Shown here piece by piece: positions 1 through 4,944 of a DNA stretch of 8,170 bases (the stretch's first letter is position 1; the number at the start of each line of letters is the position of its first letter). A program made the position numbers and the translations under genes. Below the pieces are notes generated by a model. The model did not search any database. It was not told the origin of the DNA and saw nothing but the letters and a program-made list of their open reading frames with translations. Source of the stretch: an uncultured Treponema sp. (lineage in GTDB: Bacteria; Spirochaetota; Spirochaetia; Treponematales; Treponemataceae); assembly GCA_946611835.1 (NCBI GenBank), contig CAMOEE010000112.1, positions 1 to 8,170 of the forward strand, given 5' to 3'.

Positions 1-2
1 TC

Positions 3-1325
3 CGCCTGGAGCAGAACTACCGCTCAACAGGAACGATTCTTGCGGCGGCCAACGGTGTCATCAAGCACAACACCAACCGCAAGGACAAGGAACTCTGGAG
101 CGGAAAGGGCGACGGAAAGCCCATTGAGATTTACATGCCCGAAAACGAGACGGCTGAGGCGGCTTTCATCACCGAGACAATCCAGGGAATCTGTGTTTCA
201 GAAAAACGGAAGTACGATGATTTCTGTGTCCTCATGAGGGCAAACACACAGTCACGGGCAATCGAAGAAGCTTTCTTAGCCGAAAACATCCCCTACACCA
301 TGAGCGGCGGAACCAGCTTCTTCCAGCGAAAGGAAATCAAGGACATAATCTCATATCTGCGACTAATCTCAAACCACGATGACGATGTCAATCTGCTCAG
401 AATCATCAACACGCCAAGAAGGGGAATCGGCCGGGCTACGATCGAAAAGCTCAACGAAATCGCAAAGAATCTCTCCTGCTCCCTCTGGGAAGCAATCAAC
501 GCCCTGCTTGAAGTGGGCGACAATGAGGCAGACCTTTTCATGAGCGGGGGCTATAGTCAGGGAAAATCTTCATCCGGGGATGAGGGCGAGACTCTAAAAA
601 AATCAAAATACCAGGATTTTGACGACGAGGATTTTTCAGAAGGAACAAAACAAAACCTCAAGGCATTCGTTGATATAATCGAAGGCAACAAATCCATGCT
701 GGGCGGCCACGGACTTGCAAAAAAAGTGCGCACTATGGTCGAAAACATCCGCTACTTTGATTATCTGATAGGCGAAAACCCCAAGTCCGAAAAGGCAGCC
801 CGCTTCAAGATGCTCAATATCGAAAGCCTTATCGGCTCAATCGAACGCTGGGAAAACAACCCTGAGTCCGGAGAGCCTACCCTCTACAACTACCTCAACC
901 GAATCACCCTTTTGAGCCGTGACGACCTGGACGATGACGAGAATCTTGGAAAAGTAAACCTGATGACGATTCATGCCTCAAAGGGACTGGAATTTCCTGT
1001 GGTATTCATAGCGGGTGCAGAAGAAGGACTTATTCCCCACGGGCGTGCCGTAGACGAGGGCGGGGATGCGGCCGTAGAGGAAGAGCGCCGCCTCTTTTAT
1101 GTTGCAATCACCAGGGCGAGGGACAAACTCCTGATTTCATCTTGCCGAAGCCGCAGAAGACAGAACAGCTCGGTAGAAAGCCAGCCAAGCCGCTTTTTGG
1201 ACGAAATTCCTCCCCATCTGGTCGAATACCATGAACCGCAAAAAGAAGTCAGCGCAGACATGGCATTAGATTTGCTCCAGCAGATGAAAAAGAAATTCTC
1301 AGCACCAAAAGTCCCGGGCTTTTAA
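3..1325 (+). CDS. UvrD/Rep-type superfamily 1 DNA helicase, C-terminal two-thirds (5' end outside window)
   Basis: ATP-driven 3'-5' DNA unwinding enzyme of the UvrD/PcrA/Rep group, acting in replication restart and repair. The frame is open to the left edge, so the first in-window ATG (135) is not the start; 440 codons are present of the roughly 650-720 usual for the family. Visible motifs: motif IV LEQNYRS at in-window residues 2-8; motif V around 318-336 with MTIHASKGLEFP; motif VI at 359-373 with EEERRLFYVAITRAR, holding the arginine that contacts ATP. The Walker A and B motifs lie upstream of the window. HASKGLEFP and the SRFLDEIP tail look closer to Rep than to UvrD, but I cannot separate Rep from PcrA with certainty. 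Residues about 171-216 form an acidic, serine/glycine-rich insertion of low complexity. The gene is convergent with the GH18 gene; no convincing intrinsic terminator follows. Confidence 0.95.
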   Translation, partial: RLEQNYRSTGTILAAANGVIKHNTNRKDKELWSGKGDGKPIEIYMPENETAEAAFITETIQGICVSEKRKYDDFCVLMRANTQSRAIEEAFLAENIPYTMSGGTSFFQRKEIKDIISYLRLISNHDDDVNLLRIINTPRRGIGRATIEKLNEIAKNLSCSLWEAINALLEVGDNEADLFMSGGYSQGKSSSGDEGETLKKSKYQDFDDEDFSEGTKQNLKAFVDIIEGNKSMLGGHGLAKKVRTMVENIRYFDYLIGENPKSEKAARFKMLNIESLIGSIERWENNPESGEPTLYNYLNRITLLSRDDLDDDENLGKVNLMTIHASKGLEFPVVFIAGAEEGLIPHGRAVDEGGDAAVEEERRLFYVAITRARDKLLISSCRSRRRQNSSVESQPSRFLDEIPPHLVEYHEPQKEVSADMALDLLQQMKKKFSAPKVPGF

Positions 1326-1328
1326 ACG

Positions 1329-1358
1329 GAAAGTTGAAAGTTGAAAGTTGAAATCTGA
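1329..1358 (+). repeat. Heptanucleotide tandem repeat array A (unit AAGTTGA)
   Basis: Directly after the helicase stop codon, AAGTTGA occurs three times perfectly in tandem (1331-1351), followed by one degenerate copy AATCTGA (1352-1358). Read in the phase GAAAGTT, three perfect units span 1329-1349. It is non-coding and lies in the tail-to-tail gap between two convergent genes. Heptamer arrays of this kind are known as short tandemly repeated repetitive sequences in cyanobacteria; whether this array belongs to a genome-wide family here is not visible from one window. Confidence 0.85.
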
Positions 1359-1394
1359 AAACTTTTCCCCTCATCACCGCATCCACACGGCACA

Positions 1395-1464
1395 CTGCTA
1401 CCTGCTAACTCCTAACTCCTAACTCCTACCTGCTAACTGCTAATTGCTACCTTCTACCTGCTGA
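1395..1464. repeat. Heptanucleotide tandem repeat array B (consensus CTSCTAM, ten units)
   Basis: Ten consecutive 7-bp units run without a break: CTGCTAC, CTGCTAA, CTCCTAA twice, CTCCTAC, CTGCTAA twice, TTGCTAC, CTTCTAC, CTGCTGA. The core, 1407-1427, is three perfect copies of AACTCCT; the flanks are degenerate. The last two units run into the 3' end of the GH18 gene and contain its stop codon (1454-1456 on the plus strand, CTA). The array is separated from array A by 36 bp that I cannot explain, and no gene lies between them. Confidence 0.85.
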
Positions 1465-2440
1465 CTTCCAGATTCTCCCAGAATTTCGGGTCTTCCTGGC
1501 CGATTCTCCAGAAGGAAAGGGCTTTGACTCCCTTGTCGGCGTACATCCGGCATCTTTTTGCAGCAGATTCTACCGTATCATAATAGACCGTCACCTTCGT
1601 CTTCTTCTCAAAAGAAAAACTCTGATCTCCATCTGCGGATTTTTTAAAGTCCTTGACCTTGTTTTCTTTCACCAGATCTTCGATTTTATACATTCTGTAG
1701 GCTTTCCGCCCTATATCCTCATTGTTCCATGCCCGTGAATAAAAATGGCAGCCCATCACAAGTTTTTCTTCGGGAATCATAGTCTTTGCATAATCAGAGA
1801 TTCTCTTGCACCATGCATATGAGGCTACAGGCCCTGGAATGCTACTTGACCAGTGCTCATCATAAGCCATCACAATAATCCTGTCAGCGATTTTTGAAAG
1901 AACCTCATAGTCATAAGGGTCTTTCTCCAAAGTCTTCATTCTTGCAGGCACCGCAACTGTTAGCATTTTCCCCTTCAGCTTCTTTTTTAAGAGTTTAAGG
2001 AAATTCCAGTAATTCTCATCATCATCCTTCATCACAAGCTCCCAGTCAATCTGAAGCCCGTCATAATCCTCGGCCTGCTTGACAAGCTCTTTGATGATTC
2101 TGTTTCTCAGGGGGAGCTTTGGATCAAGCAAAAGATGAGTCTGCGGCTTTGACTCAAGGTTAGTGACAAGATGAATCCTTCCCTTAAAATCAGGAAATCT
2201 CTCGCTCCTTTTCGGAACAGGAACAAGTTCACTGAAACTGCTGATGTATCCTGCAAAATAACCGATATCAGTAACCGGATAATCATAAGAAAAAGAGCCT
2301 TCCTCTCCATAGGAGACATAGCCCCATATTTCCTTGAAGGCAATTTTCTGGTTTTCAGCCTGAGTTTCAGTCCCTTGAGCAAAAGAGACGGAAGAAAAAA
2401 GAATTAAAAAAAAGAAAGAAGAAATAAAGAATTTTTTCAA
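1454..2440 (-). CDS. Secreted glycoside hydrolase family 18 protein, YaaH/spore-cortex-hydrolase-like
   Basis: Probably hydrolyses beta-1,4 linkages of an N-acetylglucosamine-containing glycan (peptidoglycan or chitin-like) outside the cytoplasm. Numbering from the longer GTG form (331 residues): Sec signal peptide 1-24 with a likely cleavage after SFA; TIM-barrel catalytic domain about 38-325; active-site motif DGLQIDWE at 130-137 with the catalytic acid Glu137; MAYDEHW at 194-200; GPVAS at 206-210; FWRIGQED at 313-320. The last three resemble the YaaH/cortical fragment-lytic branch of GH18. Glutamine occupies the fourth position of the usual DxxDxDxE motif. Start choice: GTG at 2449 has its purine-rich tract directly abutting, whereas TTG at 2440 has AGGG eight bases upstream and gives an ordinary MKKFF signal peptide, so TTG is preferred. 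It follows the CBM-like lipoprotein by 51 bp and is probably co-transcribed. The substrate is not determined. Confidence 0.88.
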   Translation of the reverse strand: MKKFFISSFFFLILFSSVSFAQGTETQAENQKIAFKEIWGYVSYGEEGSFSYDYPVTDIGYFAGYISSFSELVPVPKRSERFPDFKGRIHLVTNLESKPQTHLLLDPKLPLRNRIIKELVKQAEDYDGLQIDWELVMKDDDENYWNFLKLLKKKLKGKMLTVAVPARMKTLEKDPYDYEVLSKIADRIIVMAYDEHWSSSIPGPVASYAWCKRISDYAKTMIPEEKLVMGCHFYSRAWNNEDIGRKAYRMYKIEDLVKENKVKDFKKSADGDQSFSFEKKTKVTVYYDTVESAAKRCRMYADKGVKALSFWRIGQEDPKFWENLEVSR

Positions 2441-2442
2441 AA

Positions 2443-2482
2443 TAACCACCCTACTGTCTTTATCGGCAGATTCAGGTGGTCA
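2443..2482 (-). promoter_or_regulatory. Possible hairpin masking the GH18 ribosome-binding site
   Basis: In the minus-strand transcript, ACCACC (2480-2475) can pair with GGUGGU (2450-2445). The stem extends by one G-U and one U-A pair to eight base pairs with a loop of about 24 nt. The 3' arm includes most of the AGGG-type ribosome-binding site of the TTG start at 2440, and the GTG codon at 2449. The stem could limit translation of the hydrolase relative to the lipoprotein upstream. A weak terminator or chance pairing are alternatives. Confidence 0.35.
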
Positions 2483-2491
2483 ACTAATCAG

Positions 2492-3115
2492 TTATTTGAT
2501 TTTTTTGAAAGAAATATAGTCGATTGTCATGCCGCTCTGGCCCTTGTTTGCAGGATTCTTAATGTCATTCTGCTGAATTTTGAGAGTCACCCTTGAAGGC
2601 TGGTCGAGGGTAAAGCTGACCAGAGAACGGGTCGTAAGCTCGTATTTTCCGATTGGAGGTTCTGAACCGTAAACCAGGTATGTGTCCTTGTTTACAAAAA
2701 CAGTAAAACGGGAATGATTTGAATCAGGAGCGAGGACATTTGCGATTCCCTCAAAAGTTCCGGCAGGAAAATCAATTTCTGCGATTGCCCATGAAGAATC
2801 ATCCAGAAGTTTTATAGCATAAGACTTTGATGCATTTGCGTCACCGACAAGCTCAAAGCCCTCATAATACATGTTCTCAGCCTCAATCTGAATTTTGTCT
2901 TCTGAAAACTCAAAGACAGGAGCTTCCCTAAGGCGGGCTGGCGGCGGCGGGAGTTTGTCAGAAGCTGATTTTCCGCCGGCAGAGCCAGAACCTTCAAGCG
3001 AATCAGCTGATTTTGATGAAGAAGCATCCAGGTTTCCCGCAGAGGCACAAGAGAAAATCAATGGCCCGGCCGAAAGGACAGCAAGCAAAGCAAAAAGTTG
3101 TTTCGTAATTTTCAT
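2492..3115 (-). CDS. Putative lipoprotein with C-terminal CBM6/35-like beta-sandwich domain
   Basis: 207 residues. Residues 1-22 form a lipoprotein signal peptide (Lys-containing start, hydrophobic core) ending in a relaxed lipobox IFSC, with Cys23 as the lipidation site; spirochaetes accept such relaxed lipoboxes. Residues 24-62 are a low-complexity Ser/Gly/Ala linker ending in PPPP. From about 75 to 206 lies a beta-rich domain that opens with IQIEAEN (75-81) and closes with MTIDYISFKK (196-205), a pattern seen in carbohydrate-binding modules of the CBM6/CBM35 type. That assignment rests on pattern only and is tentative. AGGAGA sits nine bases before the ATG, a good ribosome-binding site. 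It is first in a probable two-gene transcript with the GH18 hydrolase, which suggests it binds or presents a glycan, or scaffolds the enzyme at the envelope. This role is inferred. Confidence 0.8.
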   Translation of the reverse strand: MKITKQLFALLAVLSAGPLIFSCASAGNLDASSSKSADSLEGSGSAGGKSASDKLPPPPARLREAPVFEFSEDKIQIEAENMYYEGFELVGDANASKSYAIKLLDDSSWAIAEIDFPAGTFEGIANVLAPDSNHSRFTVFVNKDTYLVYGSEPPIGKYELTTRSLVSFTLDQPSRVTLKIQQNDIKNPANKGQSGMTIDYISFKKIK

Positions 3116-3139
3116 AAGTACATTTCTCCTATGAAATAC

Positions 3140-3168
3140 ATTAAAACAAACTTAACGACTTTGTTCAA
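3140..3168 (-). promoter_or_regulatory. Putative sigma70-type promoter of the lipoprotein-GH18 transcript
   Basis: On the minus strand, -35 TTGAAC (3168-3163), a 17-base spacer and -10 TTTAAT (3145-3140) lie upstream of the ATG at 3115. It sits between the tRNA terminator and the lipoprotein gene, so this pair of genes probably has its own promoter. Prediction from consensus only. Confidence 0.45.
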
Positions 3169-3198
3169 GCATAAAAAATGAAAACCTTAAGCGGGCAT

Positions 3199-3229
3199 AA
3201 AAAAACCGGCTCAAAAAAGAACCGGCTTT
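3199..3229 (-). terminator. Intrinsic terminator of the tRNA-Arg gene
   Basis: In the minus-strand RNA, AAAGCCGGUUC (3229-3219) pairs with GAGCCGGUUUU (3212-3202) over 11 base pairs, two of them G-U, around a six-U loop; the U run continues to 3199. On the plus strand the two G-U pairs become A-C mismatches, so the structure favours termination of leftward transcripts. It begins two bases past the tRNA 3' end. Confidence 0.8.
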
Positions 3230-3230
3230 C

Positions 3231-3305
3231 TGAGACTGGCGTGATTCGAACACGCGACCCTCTGCTTAGAAGGCAGATGCTCTAATCCAACTGAGCTACA
3301 ATCTC
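3231..3305 (-). tRNA. tRNA-Arg, anticodon UCU
   Basis: A full cloverleaf can be drawn: acceptor GAGATTG with CAGTCTC (one G-U pair), D stem GCTC/GAGC, anticodon stem TCTGC/GCAGA around loop CTTCTAA (anticodon TCT), T stem GCGTG/CACGC around loop TTCGAAT, discriminator A. It is 75 nt with no encoded CCA, so CCA must be added after transcription. It reads AGA and AGG arginine codons. It stands alone between two protein transcripts with its own promoter and terminator. Confidence 0.97.
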
Positions 3306-3314
3306 GTGGAAAAT

Positions 3315-3343
3315 AATATATCAGATTAGGCAGAAGATTGCAA
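3315..3343 (-). promoter_or_regulatory. Putative sigma70-type promoter of tRNA-Arg
   Basis: On the minus strand, -35 TTGCAA (3343-3338), a 17-base spacer and -10 TATATT (3320-3315) place a start site a few bases before the mature tRNA 5' end at 3305. No terminator is visible between the upstream lipoprotein stop (3374) and this promoter, so some tRNA could also come from read-through. Confidence 0.6.
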
Positions 3344-3373
3344 TAGAACGAAAGGAAAATAGAACTGAAAAGA

Positions 3374-4159
3374 TTACTCGCCCTTTCTTATAGGAACAGA
3401 ACCGAGGTCAAGGACAAGGCTGTAGCTCGGAGCACATGTCGTAGTGTTCCATGCCTTGGCAACCGCAAAAAGCTGTACAAAATAGGTGTTGTCATATCCA
3501 TCGCTGAATCCCGATGAATTATAATAATAATCTGTATCGCCCTCAGCTGGCTCAACATCACGAGTCCCGCCTTTATTATCCTCGTCATAATCAAAAAAAT
3601 CGAAAGACTTGGAGTTTCCTGTACGGTAGGGAATATATGGCTCGTATAAAGAATCAGCTATTCTTACACAGGCCGCAAAATGATAGCGGTCAGAATCACC
3701 TGAATATCCAGTTCCATTTTGATAATTCTTTACTCGAATTATAATCCGTCTGTTTACTCCAGTGCTTGGAACAAAAACAACATTTCCTGTGTTCTCGCTG
3801 GTTCCCAATGGCTGATAAGTGTATGTCTCAATCATTCTTGTAGCGGCCGCAGAACTATTTGAACTTGTATTCACCGAAAGAATCGCTGAGCGCTGTGAGT
3901 TCAAGCTTGAATAATTATTGTATATTTTATAATAAACTTCAGTTCCGATAAATTCTTCCGGCTGTTTTGCTTCTTCTGTATAAAAGGCATGATAATAATA
4001 CAAGGGGTCATCGCCGGAATACAAGGGGTTGTTCTGAGTAACTGTGGGAGCATCAAGGCTAAGAACTTCCTCCAGGCCACAGGAAGAAACAAAAATGCCG
4101 GCTGTTATGCATAAAATCAGAAGGAACAAATTTTTTTGCATAAAACCGGCATCTTTCAT
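3374..4159 (-). CDS. Hypothetical tyrosine/asparagine-rich lipoprotein
   Basis: 261 residues, not recognised. Residues 1-26 are a lipoprotein signal peptide ending in lipobox VSSC with Cys27 lipidated, so it should be anchored in the periplasm or on the outer surface. The mature part is rich in Tyr, Asn, Ser and Asp, contains tracts such as YYYH (54-57) and DYYYNSSG, and looks beta-rich with no membrane segment after the signal peptide. No catalytic motif is apparent. The start is uncertain: neither ATG 4159 nor ATG 4141 (residue 7) has a clear ribosome-binding site, and the shorter form gives a more typical signal peptide of about 20 residues. It lies 38 bp downstream of the TPR gene on the same strand and is probably co-transcribed with it, pointing to an envelope role. 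Function unknown. Confidence 0.8.
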   Translation of the reverse strand: MKDAGFMQKNLFLLILCITAGIFVSSCGLEEVLSLDAPTVTQNNPLYSGDDPLYYYHAFYTEEAKQPEEFIGTEVYYKIYNNYSSLNSQRSAILSVNTSSNSSAAATRMIETYTYQPLGTSENTGNVVFVPSTGVNRRIIIRVKNYQNGTGYSGDSDRYHFAACVRIADSLYEPYIPYRTGNSKSFDFFDYDEDNKGGTRDVEPAEGDTDYYYNSSGFSDGYDNTYFVQLFAVAKAWNTTTCAPSYSLVLDLGSVPIRKGE

Positions 4160-4197
4160 ATAAAATAAAATATCTGAACTAAAAAAAGGTTTCGCTA

Positions 4198-4875
4198 TTA
4201 CTGAATGTTTCCAGCAGCTTTGAGCGAAATAAGCCTTGTTTTTGCAAGTTCTGCCCAGCTTGTAGATGAGTGAAGTTCAACGAGTTTTTCATAAGCAGCT
4301 TTTGCATCGTCATATTTTTTTGCACTTTCATTTACCCGGCCAAGGCTGAAAAGAGCATGGTCAACGAGGAGGAAATCTCCGTCCTCTGAGGCAGCTTTGT
4401 AATAAGCGATTGCATTGTCAGAGTCGTTAAGTTCCTCTGAGCAGACGGCCGCATTGTAGTAGCAGAGAGAAGCTGTGTAAGCCTTGCTTTTTGCCTCGAC
4501 AGCCTTGAGCCATGCTGAGCGAGCCTCTTCGTAGTTTTTCTGTGCGAATTTGATTTCTGCGACGAGCATATTAGCACGGAGACCGATTACTCCACTTTTT
4601 GAAGTGAGGGATGCCAGGTCTTCGAGAGCCTTGTTCTGTCGGGCGGTAACATCTTCTGCAGAAAGCTCAGAAGCCTCGTTTGTAAGTGTATAAGAAATCA
4701 AGTCAAGCTGCTCGATTCCTTTTTCTGTAGTTTTTGATTTAACTGTAGCGAAAACAGCCACAGCAACGATAACGACAACAATAATTGCAGCAACAGCAAA
4801 CACAAAACCTTTTGACTTTTCCAAAGTCTTATTCAAAGAATCTGCGATAGTAAGTTTTTCTGTTTTGTCTGTCAT
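4198..4875 (-). CDS. Membrane-anchored tetratricopeptide repeat protein
   Basis: 225 residues. A short charged N-terminus (1-22) precedes one transmembrane helix at about 23-45; the rest (about 52-225) is alpha-helical with TPR-like repeats, for example around 100-133 (ANMLVAEIKF...NYEEARSAW), 137-165 and 174-203 (ALFSLGRV...YDDAKAAYEKLVE). The single N-terminal anchor followed by a TPR domain resembles YfgM-type proteins, which associate with the Sec translocon and periplasmic chaperones. That is an architectural likeness and not a confirmed assignment; TPR domains in general mediate protein-protein contacts. The start is well supported: GGAG lies six bases before the ATG. It has its own extended -10 promoter and is followed after 38 bp by the tyrosine-rich lipoprotein, so the two may act together at the envelope. 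Confidence 0.85.
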   Translation of the reverse strand: MTDKTEKLTIADSLNKTLEKSKGFVFAVAAIIVVVIVAVAVFATVKSKTTEKGIEQLDLISYTLTNEASELSAEDVTARQNKALEDLASLTSKSGVIGLRANMLVAEIKFAQKNYEEARSAWLKAVEAKSKAYTASLCYYNAAVCSEELNDSDNAIAYYKAASEDGDFLLVDHALFSLGRVNESAKKYDDAKAAYEKLVELHSSTSWAELAKTRLISLKAAGNIQ

Positions 4876-4915
4876 TTTTTACTCCAAATTTTTAACTTAG
4901 TTTCAAAGTGCAAAA

Positions 4916-4944
4916 ATTATATCACACTTCTAACGAATATTCAA
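4916..4944 (-). promoter_or_regulatory. Extended -10 promoter of the TPR-lipoprotein transcript
   Basis: On the minus strand, -35 TTGAAT (4944-4939), a 17-base spacer and a perfect -10 TATAAT (4921-4916) preceded by TGA, giving the extended -10 form TGNTATAAT. The -35 element lies inside the last codons of the sigma54 activator gene. Predicted start is about 30-35 bases before the TPR ATG. Confidence 0.75.

Noticed and set aside
1326..1394. Conventional intrinsic terminator for the helicase
   Set aside because: Only very short pairings such as AAGTT/AACTT or GAAAA/TTTTC are found, without a GC-rich stem and T run on the plus strand.
1329..1464. Heptamer arrays as a CRISPR array
   Set aside because: Units are 7 bp, directly tandem and without unique spacers; no cas gene is near.
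2441..2449. GTG at 2449 as the GH18 start
   Set aside because: Its purine-rich tract abuts the codon with no spacing; TTG at 2440 has AGGG at eight bases and a more typical signal peptide. Kept as an alternative only.
2895..3134. Plus-strand open frame opposite the CBM-like lipoprotein
   Set aside because: It is low in complexity, has no motif and is explained as the mirror of the Ser/Gly/Pro linker and signal peptide.
3231..3305. tRNA gene as an integration (att) site
   Set aside because: No integrase gene, no duplicated tRNA 3' end and no foreign-looking block are in the window.
4876..4929. Sigma54 (-24/-12) promoter as a target of the activator
   Set aside because: I scanned the intergenic gaps by eye and saw no GG-N10-GC element with the flanking consensus; the promoters found fit sigma70.
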